From the NCBI RefSeq assembly GCF_023101165.1, contig NZ_CP078076.1:558001-622000 (forward strand): DNA of 64,000 bases. The letters are read 5' to 3'. Position 1 is the stretch's first letter; every line of letters starts with the position of its first letter. A model generated the notes under the pieces. The model saw nothing but the letters and a program-made list of their open reading frames with translations. It was not told the origin of the DNA and did not search any database. This document shows, in pieces, positions 25,549 through 34,568 of this stretch. Made by a program: the position numbers and the translations under genes. The stretch is from Microbacterium sufflavum (lineage in GTDB: Bacteria > Actinomycetota > Actinomycetes > Actinomycetales > Microbacteriaceae).

Positions 25549-26450
25549 CCGCCGTGCTGACCGAGGAGACGGTGACCGCCGTCGCCGCCCCGCCCGCTCC
25601 CCCGCGGCGCCGCCGCGCCCGCGCCGACCGCCGCGCCTCCACCATCAGCGCCTGGATCGCCGTGGTCGTGTTCGGCGGGTTCGCGCTGCTGCCCGTGTAC
25701 TGGCTGCTCGCGACCTCCCTCACCCCGCGCACCGAAGTGTTCAGCTACCCGCCCAAGCTCTTCCCCACGGAGATCACCTTCGAGGCCTATGCCGCGCTCG
25801 CGAACAACCCCGCGCTGTTCGGCTACCTCCGCAACAGCATCGTGGTCTCGGTCATCACCGCGATCCTCTCGGTGCTGGTCTCGGCCTACATGGGCTACGC
25901 GTTCTCGAAGTTCCGCTACCGCGGGCGCCGCAGCCTCATGTACTTCGTGCTGGCCTCGCAGATGTTCCCGCAGGCGCTGCTGCTCATCACCCTCTACGCG
26001 GTGTTCTCGGCCTACGGGCTGCTGAACACCTACACGGCGCTGGTGCTGTCGTTCACCACGTTCACGCTGCCGCTGTGCGTGTGGATGCTGAAGGGCTTCT
26101 TCGACACGATCCCGGACGAGCTCATCGAGGCCGCCCGCGTCGACGGCGCCTCCCGGATGCGCATCATCCACTCGATCGTCCTGCCCCTCGCGGCCCCCGG
26201 CCTCATCGCCGCCGGACTGTTCGCTTTCGTCCGCGGCTGGAACGACTTCATCTTCGCCCTCACCCTGGCCGGACCCGACAAGCAGACGCTGCCGCCCGGC
26301 CTCGTCAACACGTTCATCGGCGAGGCGTCGACCGCCTGGCCGGAGCTCATGGCGGCCTCGCTCGTGGTCTCGCTCCCCGTGGCCATCGCATTCATCGCCC
26401 TGCAGCGCTTCCTCGTCGGCGGTCTCACCGCCGGCGCGGTCAAGGGCTGA
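25545..26450 (+). CDS. CUT1 sugar ABC transporter permease, MalG-like (second system)
   Basis: A 301-aa permease with an arginine-rich N-terminus and six helices. The EAA loop reads PDELIEAARVDGASRMRIIHSI and the tail is GGLTAGAVKG. ATG 25545 overlaps the upstream stop and is preceded by GGGAGAGAAG, which excludes the much longer reading frame that runs through the first permease. Confidence 0.92.
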   Translation: MTAVLTEETVTAVAAPPAPPRRRRARADRRASTISAWIAVVVFGGFALLPVYWLLATSLTPRTEVFSYPPKLFPTEITFEAYAALANNPALFGYLRNSIVVSVITAILSVLVSAYMGYAFSKFRYRGRRSLMYFVLASQMFPQALLLITLYAVFSAYGLLNTYTALVLSFTTFTLPLCVWMLKGFFDTIPDELIEAARVDGASRMRIIHSIVLPLAAPGLIAAGLFAFVRGWNDFIFALTLAGPDKQTLPPGLVNTFIGEASTAWPELMAASLVVSLPVAIAFIALQRFLVGGLTAGAVKG

Positions 26451-26499
26451 CCCGCACCACCCCTCACCCGCAGTCCCTCGAAGAAGAGAGAGCACCCCC

Positions 26500-27831
26500 A
26501 TGTCCGAGAACACCACCGTCTCCCGTCGCCAGCTCCTCCAGTTCGCCGGGCTCGGCGCCGCCGGCCTCCTGCTCGCCGGCTGCATGCCGAGCGGCGGCGG
26601 CAGCGGCTCCACCAGCCCCGCGTCGTCCGCCGGCTCCGCCTTCGGCACCGGCGACTTCACCGCCACCGACTTCTCGTTCTCGAGCTGGTCGCTCACCGAA
26701 GAGGCCGCGGCCCCGGCCACCCGCGCCCTGCTGGAGGGCTACACCAGCGCCCAGAAGGTCGGCATCACCGAGGTGTCGTTCCCCTACAACGAGTACTTCA
26801 AGCAGCTCATGCTGCAGGTGCGCGGCGGGCAGTTCACGGGCGCCGCCCACGTCGACGTCGCCTGGCTCGCCTCCCTCGCCGCCCTCGGCAAGCTCGAAGA
26901 CGTCTCCGCGCTCACGAAGGACCGCGGCTACACGGCCTCCAGCCTCGAGGCCACCCAGCTCGACGGCGTGCAGTACGCGTTCCCGTGGACCATCGGCGCG
27001 ATCGGCCTCATCACCAACTCCGAGCTCCTCGACAGGGCCGGCATCTCGCAGTTCCCGACCACGGTCGACGACTTCGAGTCCTCGCTGAAGAAGCTCAAGG
27101 GTCTCGGCGGCGGGCTCATCCCCTACGCCGCCTCCACCAAGGCCGCCCAGCTCAAGGACATCCTCATCTGGATGCAGACCTTCGGCAGCGACCTCGTCAA
27201 GGACGGCGAGGTCACGATCGGCGACGACGCGAGCATCGAGGCGGTGTCCTGGTACAAGTCGCTGTACGACCAGGGCCTCATCGCCGCCGACGTCGACCGC
27301 TTCGACGCCCGCTCCCTGTTCGCGCAGGGGCGTGCCGCCATCTACGACGACGCCCCGGTGGGCCGCGGCTCCGTCACCAAGGACTCGCCGGACCCGGACC
27401 TCGCGTCCAAGCTCGTGCCCGAGTCGCGGCCGGTCCTGAAGAAGGGCGACACCCCGCGCGCGCTCGTGTGGGGCGGCGCGATCGCGATCGTCGGCGGAGG
27501 CGAGGGCGACAGCGCGCGCACCGCCGCCGACTTCGGGCAGTGGGCCACGAGCGACCTCGACGCCGTGCTCGGCGACTACGAGCTGCGCGGCCTGCCGCCC
27601 GTGACCGAAGAGGCCCAGACGTCCGAGGTCGTCTCGTCCGATGCGTTCGGCGCCCGCTTCGCGGAGAAGATCACCGCGACCGCCACCACCAACCCGTTCT
27701 GGCAGTTCCCCCAGTACGCGCAGATCGAGACCGCCATCGCCGACCGCGTGCAGGCCGTGCTCGTGGGCCAGCAGAGCGCCAAGGACGCCATGTCCCAGGC
27801 CGGCGACGAAGCGCAGAAGCTGCTGGGCTGA
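26500..27831 (+). CDS. CUT1 sugar ABC transporter binding lipoprotein (second system)
   Basis: A 443-aa solute-binding protein. The signal has a twin-arginine-like SRRQLLQFAG followed by a lipobox LLAGC (Cys about 27) and a Gly/Ser linker. Lobe features include ITEVSFPYNEYFKQLMLQV, AFPWTIGAIGLITNSELL and FAQGRAAIYDDAPVGRG. It forms one operon with two permeases before it and two glycan enzymes after it. No ATPase is present, so a shared one is needed. Confidence 0.91.
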   Translation: MSENTTVSRRQLLQFAGLGAAGLLLAGCMPSGGGSGSTSPASSAGSAFGTGDFTATDFSFSSWSLTEEAAAPATRALLEGYTSAQKVGITEVSFPYNEYFKQLMLQVRGGQFTGAAHVDVAWLASLAALGKLEDVSALTKDRGYTASSLEATQLDGVQYAFPWTIGAIGLITNSELLDRAGISQFPTTVDDFESSLKKLKGLGGGLIPYAASTKAAQLKDILIWMQTFGSDLVKDGEVTIGDDASIEAVSWYKSLYDQGLIAADVDRFDARSLFAQGRAAIYDDAPVGRGSVTKDSPDPDLASKLVPESRPVLKKGDTPRALVWGGAIAIVGGGEGDSARTAADFGQWATSDLDAVLGDYELRGLPPVTEEAQTSEVVSSDAFGARFAEKITATATTNPFWQFPQYAQIETAIADRVQAVLVGQQSAKDAMSQAGDEAQKLLG

Positions 27832-27841
27832 GGCCGCCGCC

Positions 27842-29251
27842 ATGTCCTTCCGCTCGAAGACCGGCGCCGCCGTCGCCGCCGTGGTCGCCGCCGTCGCGCT
27901 CGCCGTGCCCGCACAGGCCGACGTCACGACCACCACCGTCGAGACCCTGCCCGTCACGGTCGACAGCTCCAACCAGTCCGGCTGGTGGAACCCGCTCGTC
28001 GTCGTCGGCGACCGCACCTTCTTCGCCTACAACGTGCCGGGCTCGGTCGCCGCGAAGCACCGGGTGAACGTCGCCGTGCGCACCGCGGACGGCACGTGGA
28101 CCTCGGGGTGTCTGAAGCTCGCCACGGGCGTCTGCGCCGAGTACGACGACGACAACGGCCACAACCAGCCGTCGCTCGCCGTCGACGGGAACGGACACAT
28201 CCACGCGTTCGTGTCGATGCACCACGAGCCCTGGAAGTACTTCCGCTCCACGACGCCGTTCGACGTCACCTCGCTCGTCGACGTCAGCGCCGAGATGCCC
28301 GACGCCGGTGCCGCGATCTCGTACCCGGTGACCGCCCAGGGCGCGGACGGGGACGTATGGCTCATGGTCCGCGTCGGCGCCGACCCGCAGGCCCGCAGGG
28401 ACGGCGTGCTGTACCACTACGATCCCGCCGTCGGCACGTGGGCCCGCGAGACCGTGATCGCCGCCGCCGTCAACCACTCCTTCTACCCGGACGACCTCGA
28501 GGTCGATGCCGACGGCAGGGTGCACGTGCTGTGGGAGTGGGGGCCCTGGCCCGCCGACCCCTACCGTCACCTCGGCTCGTACGCGGTGTACGACCCGGCC
28601 ACGGGCGGCTCCCGCGACGTCGCCGGCCAGGCCCTGCCCACCCCGATCCGTCCGGACACCCCCGGGGCGGTCGTGTGGCGCGGGTACGAGCAGGGCGAGA
28701 CCATCGGCGACGCCGTGCCCGCCGTGCAGACCGCGAAGATGGCGATCGCCGACGGCGCGCTGGTCGGTGTCACCTACCGCTACGCCGACACGACCGAGAA
28801 CGACTTCGACGTCCGCTGGGCCACCTGGAACGGCTCGGCCTGGACGAGCGAGACCCTCGTGGACACCGGCGCCCTCGGCAGCGGCGTGCAGACGATCGCC
28901 GCGCTGGACACCACGACCGCGGGCTCCGAGACCCGTGTCTACGCCGTGGTCTCGGTGCAGGACTGCGGAGTGACCCGCACGCAGACGGTGCTGCTGTCGC
29001 ACACGACCGGCGCGTCGGGCTGGGCGGTCGAGGCCGTCGGCGACCCGACCACCGGGCAGCAGCGCCTCCGGGCGGCCACGCGCGATGACGGCACCGATGT
29101 GGTGTACCTGAGCGCACCCGCGGTTCCGGGCGGCGGCACCCTCCGCCACGCCGAGGTGCCGCGCGACGGGCAGCAGGGCGGCACCTCCCTCGCCGCGATC
29201 GTGTCCGCCCTGCGCGGCGACGCCGGCGGCTGCACGGACACGGGCTCGTGA
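27842..29251 (+). CDS. Secreted BNR_4-repeat propeller protein, putative polysaccharide lyase
   Basis: A 469-aa exported protein with a signal peptide ending near AVPAQA (about 26). The mature part has the BNR_4 seven-bladed propeller signature: DNGHNQPSLAVDGNGHIHAF followed by SMHHEPWKYFRST, with His107, His121, His127 and His128 lining the likely site. BNR_4 propellers include ulvan lyases (PL24, PL25) and L-rhamnose-alpha-1,4-glucuronate lyases (PL42), which use His and Tyr residues. By that analogy it would cleave next to a glucuronate at the cell surface or outside. ATG 27842 starts 10 bases after the binding-protein stop. The exact PL family cannot be decided by eye. Confidence 0.75.
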   Translation: MSFRSKTGAAVAAVVAAVALAVPAQADVTTTTVETLPVTVDSSNQSGWWNPLVVVGDRTFFAYNVPGSVAAKHRVNVAVRTADGTWTSGCLKLATGVCAEYDDDNGHNQPSLAVDGNGHIHAFVSMHHEPWKYFRSTTPFDVTSLVDVSAEMPDAGAAISYPVTAQGADGDVWLMVRVGADPQARRDGVLYHYDPAVGTWARETVIAAAVNHSFYPDDLEVDADGRVHVLWEWGPWPADPYRHLGSYAVYDPATGGSRDVAGQALPTPIRPDTPGAVVWRGYEQGETIGDAVPAVQTAKMAIADGALVGVTYRYADTTENDFDVRWATWNGSAWTSETLVDTGALGSGVQTIAALDTTTAGSETRVYAVVSVQDCGVTRTQTVLLSHTTGASGWAVEAVGDPTTGQQRLRAATRDDGTDVVYLSAPAVPGGGTLRHAEVPRDGQQGGTSLAAIVSALRGDAGGCTDTGS

Positions 29252-29315
29252 CCACCGCCGCCTCCGCAGCCGCCCTCTGAGCGGCACCCCTCTCCCCACC
29301 CCCGAAAGGACCCCC

Positions 29316-31577
29316 ATGCGCACCCAGACCGTCGAAGCCGACATCATCGTCGTCGGCGGCGGCCTCGCCGGAGTGAGCGCCGCCGTCGCGGCCGCCCGCC
29401 TCGGCCGACGTACCGTGCTGATCAACAACCGGCCGGTGCTCGGCGGCAACTCCTCGTCGGAGGTGCGGGTGTGGGTGTGCGGGGCGACCGCGCACGGCAA
29501 TCAGCGCTGGGCGCGCGAGACCGGGATCATCGGCGAGATGTACCGCGAGAACCAGTACCGCAATCCCGAGGGCAACCCGGTGTACTGGGACGACGTGGTG
29601 CTCGACATCGTGCGCCGGGAGCCCCACCTCACCCTCTTCCTCAACACCGAGGTGCTCGAGGCCGAGGCCACCGGACCCGACGACGCCCGTCGGGTCCGGT
29701 CGGTCACCGGGTGGACGATGGGCTCGGAGATCCGCACGGTGTTCCGTGCACCGCTGTTCATCGACTGCACGGGCGACGGCCTGGTGGGGCGCCTGGTCGG
29801 AGCGCGGCACCGGCTCGGCAAGGAGAGCAGGAGCGAGTTCGGCGAGGACTGGGCCCCCGAGCAGCCGGTGCGGGAGTTCCTCGGCTCGACGCTGCTGTTC
29901 TACACGAAGGACCTCGGGCACCCGGTCAAGTACGTCGCCCCCGAGAGCGCGAAGGACATCTCGACGACGCCGATCCCGTCCTCCCGCATCATCCGCAGCG
30001 GCGACAGCGGCGCGCACTACTGGTGGATCGAATGGGGTGGCACGCTCGACATCGTCGATGACAACGAGGCGATCCGCGACGAGCTGCGCTCCGTGATCCT
30101 GGGTATCTGGGACCACATCAAGAACTCCGGCGAGTTCGACGCCGACACCCTCACCCTGGAGTGGATCGGGAACATCCCCGGCAAGCGCGAGTACCGCCGC
30201 TTCATCGGCGACTACACGCTGCGCCAGCAGGACATCCTGGAGCAGACGTCGTTCGACGACGGCATCGCGTTCGGCGGCTGGTCCATCGACCTGCACCCCG
30301 CCGAGGGCATGTACGCGACGGGCGCCGGCGCGGTGCAGCGCTTCTCCGACGGGGTGTTCGAGATCCCGTTCCGGTCGCTGTACTCCGTCAACGTCGACAA
30401 CCTGCTCATGGCCGGTCGCGACATCTCCGCGACGCACATCGCGTTCGGGGCCGCGCGGGTCATGGCCACCTGCGCCGCGATGGGTGAGGCCGCGGGCACC
30501 GCCGCCGCCCTCTGCTATGCGTTCGACGCCACCCCGCGCGAGCTGTACGAGCAGCACCGCGCGGAGCTGCGCCAGACGCTGCTGCGCGCCGACGCCAGCC
30601 TCATCGGCGTCGCCAACGAGGACGACTCCGACCTCGCCCGCACCGCGGCCGTGACCGCCTCCAGCACGCTGCGCACCATCGGCACCGCGGCGAGCGCCAC
30701 CGCGGACGCCGTCCCGCACGCGCTCGTCGAAGACCTCGGCATCGTGGTTCCGGTGCATCCGCGACTGGAGACGACCGAGCTCCTGCTCTCCGCCGAGGCC
30801 GACACGCAGGTCACCGTCGAGGTGTGGTCGACGGGTCGCCCGCAGAATGTCGTGCCCGCGCGGCTCGAGCACCGCACCGTGGTGGAGGTTCCGGCCGGCG
30901 GACCCTCGTGGGTGCGCGCGGACACCCCGTTCGCCCCGGACGAGCCCCAGAACGCGATCGTCGTGGTGAGGGCCGCCCCCGGCGTGCACGCGCACCTGAC
31001 GTCTCCACTGCCGCCCGGCGTGCTCACGCTGGTGCACCGCGTCGACAACGACGACCGCAACGTCGAGGTCGACCGCGACGGCCTGCTGGTGCAGTGGCCG
31101 ACGAAGCCCCTGCGCGGACGCAGCCCCGTGTTCCGCACGAGCCCGCCCTCGGAGGCGCTGGCCCCGGAGCGGGCGACGTCGGGGTACAACCGGCCCTTCG
31201 GCGGACCCCACCTGTGGGCGTCGGACCCCGCGGCGGACGGGCCCGCCTGGCTCCGCCTGGACTGGGAGCACCCCGTCGAGGCCGCGGAGGTGCGTCTGGT
31301 GTTCGACGACGACGTCGACCTCGAGCTCAACACGCTGCACCACCATCGCAGCCCCGACGAGGTGATGCCCCCGCTCGTGCGCGACTACCGTGTCGAGGTG
31401 CAGGCGCCCGGTGCGGACGAGTGGCGCGTGGTCGCCGAGGAGCACGACAACCGCCATCGACTGCGGGTGCACCCGCTCCCCGCCGACCTCGGGCCGTTCA
31501 CCGCGGCGCGCCTCGTGGTGGAGCGCACGAACGGCGCCGCGGAGGCCAGGGTCGTCGCGTTCCGGGTGCAATCGTGA
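29316..31577 (+). CDS. FAD-dependent oxidoreductase with C-terminal beta-sandwich domains
   Basis: A 753-aa protein. Residues 1-435 are an FAD_oxidored fold: dinucleotide motif GGGLAGVSAAVAAARLG (about 13-29), the family mark NRPVLGGNSSSEVRVW (about 38-53), FIDCTGDGLVGRLVGA, and a late LLMAGRDISATHIAFGAARVM that closes on FAD. Residues about 470-753 are beta-rich and look like galactose-binding-type sandwiches. No signal peptide is evident. This family often occurs in glycan loci with unknown substrates; sugar oxidation is plausible. It is last in the second transporter operon before the LacI-like gene. Confidence 0.82.
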   Translation: MRTQTVEADIIVVGGGLAGVSAAVAAARLGRRTVLINNRPVLGGNSSSEVRVWVCGATAHGNQRWARETGIIGEMYRENQYRNPEGNPVYWDDVVLDIVRREPHLTLFLNTEVLEAEATGPDDARRVRSVTGWTMGSEIRTVFRAPLFIDCTGDGLVGRLVGARHRLGKESRSEFGEDWAPEQPVREFLGSTLLFYTKDLGHPVKYVAPESAKDISTTPIPSSRIIRSGDSGAHYWWIEWGGTLDIVDDNEAIRDELRSVILGIWDHIKNSGEFDADTLTLEWIGNIPGKREYRRFIGDYTLRQQDILEQTSFDDGIAFGGWSIDLHPAEGMYATGAGAVQRFSDGVFEIPFRSLYSVNVDNLLMAGRDISATHIAFGAARVMATCAAMGEAAGTAAALCYAFDATPRELYEQHRAELRQTLLRADASLIGVANEDDSDLARTAAVTASSTLRTIGTAASATADAVPHALVEDLGIVVPVHPRLETTELLLSAEADTQVTVEVWSTGRPQNVVPARLEHRTVVEVPAGGPSWVRADTPFAPDEPQNAIVVVRAAPGVHAHLTSPLPPGVLTLVHRVDNDDRNVEVDRDGLLVQWPTKPLRGRSPVFRTSPPSEALAPERATSGYNRPFGGPHLWASDPAADGPAWLRLDWEHPVEAAEVRLVFDDDVDLELNTLHHHRSPDEVMPPLVRDYRVEVQAPGADEWRVVAEEHDNRHRLRVHPLPADLGPFTAARLVVERTNGAAEARVVAFRVQS

Positions 31578-31645
31578 CGGAGAGCGCTAACGTGAAGGGC
31601 ATCCGCCGGCACGGCGGCGACCGTCGTCCCTCCAGGAGGCCGCAG

Positions 31646-32533
31646 GTGACCACCTCGCCCGGCGGCCGCGTGCTCCCCGCCGCGCGCGCCACCCGCACGG
31701 GCCTCATCGCGCTCGCGGTGCCGCACCTGGAGGAGCCCTACTTCGCCGAGCTGGGGTCGCGCATCGTGCGCGCCGCCGATGAGCGCGGTCTCGCCGTGCT
31801 CATCGTCCAGACCGAGGGCGACCACGGCCGCGAGATCGACGTCGCGAACGGTGTGGGGCTCCCGCCGATCGACGGTCTCATCCACATCCCGCGCTCCCTC
31901 ACGGTGGCCGACCTCACCCGGCGCACGTCGCCGGGCCCGCTCGTGCTGCTGGGCGAGCACATCCAGGTGAGCCCGTTCACGCACGTGACGATCGACAACC
32001 GCGCGGCGGCGTTCACCGCCACCGAGCATCTCCTGGCGGTCGGCTGTCGTCGCATCGGCTTCGTCGGGCGCCGCGACGCGCGCCCCTCGGATGCGGCGGA
32101 CCGGCGGCACACCGGATACCTGGAGGCCCTCGCGGCCGCGGGCCTTCCCGCCGACCCCGTCCTCACCGCGCAGGTCGATGCGTTCACGGCGGAGGAGGGC
32201 GAGCGGGTGGCGGGCGCCATGGCCGCCGCGATCTCCGACCTCGACGGCCTCGTGTGCTCGAACGACTCGGTGGCCCTCGGCGCTCTCGCTGCCCTGCAGG
32301 CGCGGGGGCGACGGGTGCCGGCCGATGTCGCGGTGGTGGGGATCGACGACATCCGCGCCGCGCGCTTCGCGGTCCCCGCGCTCACGACGATCGCCCCCGA
32401 CCACGAGAAGCTCGTCGATGCCGCGTTCACCGAGCTGGAGCGTCAGATCGCCGCCCCGCCCGGAGCCGACCTCCCGGTGCGGCACGTGACCGTCGATGCC
32501 CGGCTCGTCCGTCGGGCGAGCACGGCTCGATGA
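31646..32533 (+). CDS. LacI-type effector-binding protein lacking a DNA-binding domain
   Basis: A 295-aa protein that is entirely the periplasmic-binding-like sensor of LacI regulators: TGLIALAVPHLEEPYFAELG, LICSND-like LVCSNDSVALG, and VAVVGIDDIRAARFAVPALTTIAP. The approximately 60-residue helix-turn-helix and hinge helix that should come first are absent. GTG 31646 is chosen because AGGAGG stands 6 bases before it. The furthest in-frame start (GTG 31574, overlapping the FAD gene stop) adds only 24 arginine-rich residues, and upstream DNA codes for the FAD protein, so no HTH is hidden. It may be a sugar sensor that pairs with another regulator, or a remnant. Confidence 0.78.
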   Translation: MTTSPGGRVLPAARATRTGLIALAVPHLEEPYFAELGSRIVRAADERGLAVLIVQTEGDHGREIDVANGVGLPPIDGLIHIPRSLTVADLTRRTSPGPLVLLGEHIQVSPFTHVTIDNRAAAFTATEHLLAVGCRRIGFVGRRDARPSDAADRRHTGYLEALAAAGLPADPVLTAQVDAFTAEEGERVAGAMAAAISDLDGLVCSNDSVALGALAALQARGRRVPADVAVVGIDDIRAARFAVPALTTIAPDHEKLVDAAFTELERQIAAPPGADLPVRHVTVDARLVRRASTAR

Positions 32534-32544
32534 CCGTCGCGGAC

Positions 32545-33354
32545 TCAGTCCGCCAGGGCCGTGGCGAGCGCCCGCTCGTCGCCGGCGTCGCGCGGTGCGA
32601 GGTGCAGGGTTCCGACGTGGGCGTCGAGCGCCTCCCTGGCCGCGCCGTCGAGCCCGTCGTCGGTGATGAGACGGTCGATGTCGCTGAGGTCGGCCACCGT
32701 CGTGAGACCGACCACGCCCCAGCGGTCGTGCTCGGCGAGCACCACGACTTCGCGGCCGGCGGCCATGAGCGCGCGGTTCGTCTCGGCCTCGAGCAGGTTC
32801 ATCGTGGTCATGCCCGCCTGCACGTCGAGGCCGTGCGCGTCGAGGAAGACGAGGTCGCAGTGCAGGTGCTCGAGCGCGCGCACGGCCACGGGGCCGACGA
32901 GGGCCTGCGACGGCGTTCGGACGCCCCCGGTGAGCACGACGGTCTGCGTGTAGGGCGCGTCGGCGCGTTCGGGCGGCGAGAAGAGGTCGGACACCGGGAG
33001 CGCGTTGGTGACGACCGTGAGCTCGGGGACCTGCACGAGCGCGCGGGCCAGGGCGAGCGCGGTGGCTCCCCCGGAGATGCCGACGGCCATGCCGGGCTCC
33101 ACGAGCGCGGCGGCCGCGGCGACGATCGCGCGCCGCTCGTCCGAGATCGCGGGAGCCGGGAGCAGCCGCTGCGGGCCGCGCACGCGCACACCCCCGCGGA
33201 TGCGCTCGACGGCGCCTTCCTCGGCGAGCTGGTCGATGTCGCGCCGCACCGTCATCTCGCTCACCTGCAGCGTGGCGGCGAGTTCGCCGATGGAGGCCGT
33301 ACCGCGGTCGCGGGTGAGGGCGAGGATGCGCTCGCGTCGCTCCGTGACCAGCAC
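32545..33354 (-). CDS. DeoR/GlpR-family transcriptional regulator
   Basis: A 269-aa regulator: N-terminal DeoR helix-turn-helix (RRERILALTRDRGTASIGEL ... VSEMTVRRDIDQL, about 5-60) and a C-terminal DeoR sensor with the sugar-phosphate-binding pattern GGATALALARAL and the ligand region VFLDAHGLDVQAGMTT. Members sense phosphorylated sugars. GTG 33354 is chosen because AAGGAG lies 5 bases upstream; the longer ATG reading lacks a site. It is convergent with the LacI-like gene and divergent from the esterase gene. Confidence 0.87.
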   Translation of the reverse strand: MLVTERRERILALTRDRGTASIGELAATLQVSEMTVRRDIDQLAEEGAVERIRGGVRVRGPQRLLPAPAISDERRAIVAAAAALVEPGMAVGISGGATALALARALVQVPELTVVTNALPVSDLFSPPERADAPYTQTVVLTGGVRTPSQALVGPVAVRALEHLHCDLVFLDAHGLDVQAGMTTMNLLEAETNRALMAAGREVVVLAEHDRWGVVGLTTVADLSDIDRLITDDGLDGAAREALDAHVGTLHLAPRDAGDERALATALAD

Positions 33355-33461
33355 GCGGTCTCCTTCCGGTGGGGCCTCCAGTCTGCCACGCGCCCCCTCG
33401 GCCCGCCGCGGTCGACGCACCCCCGCCCGCCCCACTCCCGGAACAGGATCCCCGACGTCGC

Positions 33462-34436
33462 ATGACCCTCCCCGAGCCCTACGCCACCTGGTTCCCCGCT
33501 GCCGCGTTCGACGGCCGCTACGGACGCACCGAGGCCGACCTCCGCGCGGTCGCGCCCGCGCCCGCGCCGCCGGGGTTCGCGGAGCGGTGGCGGCGCTGGC
33601 GCCGTGAGACCGCCGCGGTGGACGCGGCTCCCGTCGTGCTGTCGTCGGCGGTCGAGCACGGGCGGAGGGTGTCGGTGGTCGAGCACAGCGGCGTCGACGG
33701 CGTGCGTCTGCGGGCCTGGGTCGTGGAGCCCCTCGACGGGCGACCGCGGGCCGGCGTCGTCCACAGCCACGGCTACGGCGGCCGCGAGGAGGTCGACCTC
33801 GCGCGCGTGCCCGAGGGCCTCGCGGCGATCTTCCCGGTCGCCCGCGGCCTCGGCGCCCTCAACGCCGGGGTGGGCGCACCCGAGTCGACCGCGGAGCACG
33901 TGCTCGCCGGCATCGACGACCCGGAGCGCTACGTGCTCGGCCGCTGCGCACGCGACCTGTGGCTGGCCGCCGATGCCCTGTCCGCGCTCGTCGGGGAGCT
34001 GCCGCTGTACTACGTCGGTGAGAGCTTCGGCGGCGGCATCGGTGCGCTGGCGCTGCCCTGGGACGAGCGCTTCGTGGGCGCGACGCTCATCGTGCCGAGC
34101 TTCGGGCAGTACGACGAGCGCCTCGCCGTGCGGTGCCTCGGCAGCGGCGAGACCGTGCGGCAGCACGTGCGCCGCCACCCCGAGGCGCGGGAGGTGCTGC
34201 GCTGGTTCGACTCCTCCACGAGCATCGGCTTCGCGCGCATGCCGGTGCGCGTGGAGGCCGCCCTGTGGGACCAGTACGTGCCGCCGCAGGGGCAGTTCGC
34301 CGTGGCCGCCGGTGCCCGCGAGGTCGAGCTCGCCGTACTCCCAGCCGGGCACGCCGAGTACCCCGGGTGGGCGGCCGTGACGGCGGCGGCGATCCGCGAG
34401 GGCCGGGCGCATCTGGAGCGCGTGCTCGCCCGGTGA
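33462..34436 (+). CDS. Acetyl-xylan-esterase-like alpha/beta hydrolase (CE7/AXE1)
   Basis: A 324-aa alpha/beta hydrolase. The oxyanion segment VVHSHGYGG (about 99-107), the nucleophile elbow GESFGG (Ser188) and the histidine in LPAGHAEYPG near the end match AXE1/cephalosporin-C deacetylases, which remove acetyl groups from small xylo-oligosaccharides in the cytosol. No signal peptide. ATG 33462 has only a weak AGGAT upstream. It is divergent from the DeoR gene, which may regulate it through the 107-bp spacer; the next operon has its own promoter region. Confidence 0.8.
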   Translation: MTLPEPYATWFPAAAFDGRYGRTEADLRAVAPAPAPPGFAERWRRWRRETAAVDAAPVVLSSAVEHGRRVSVVEHSGVDGVRLRAWVVEPLDGRPRAGVVHSHGYGGREEVDLARVPEGLAAIFPVARGLGALNAGVGAPESTAEHVLAGIDDPERYVLGRCARDLWLAADALSALVGELPLYYVGESFGGGIGALALPWDERFVGATLIVPSFGQYDERLAVRCLGSGETVRQHVRRHPEAREVLRWFDSSTSIGFARMPVRVEAALWDQYVPPQGQFAVAAGAREVELAVLPAGHAEYPGWAAVTAAAIREGRAHLERVLAR

Positions 34437-34493
34437 GCGCCCGGAGATGCCGCAGGCGCGCACGCGGGTCCGCGCAGGCGAGCACTGGACGCA

Positions 34494-34532
34494 ACCTGTC
34501 ATAACAGGTACAGTGAGCTTGTCATTACAGGT
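34494..34532. promoter_or_regulatory. Two GntR-type operators before the cupin-isomerase operon
   Basis: ACCTGTCATAACAGGT (34494-34509) matches in seven of eight pairs. A second site at 34517-34532 has a strong right half, TTACAGGT. The same AACCTGTnnTnACAGGTT motif occurs at 55171-55190 before ribokinase-rbsD-gntR and, weaker, at 45904-45919 before the RbsABC operon. The cognate protein is most simply the GntR/UTRA regulator at 56656-57468. Confidence 0.72.
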
Positions 34533-34568
34533 TGCGCAGCGCCGCAGCATCCCGTCCGAGGAGCATCG

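Noticed and set aside
31574..31645. Arginine-rich upstream start as a DNA-binding domain for the LacI-like protein
   Set aside because: Only 24 residues with no helix-turn-helix pattern; the AGGAGG before GTG 31646 is much the better start.
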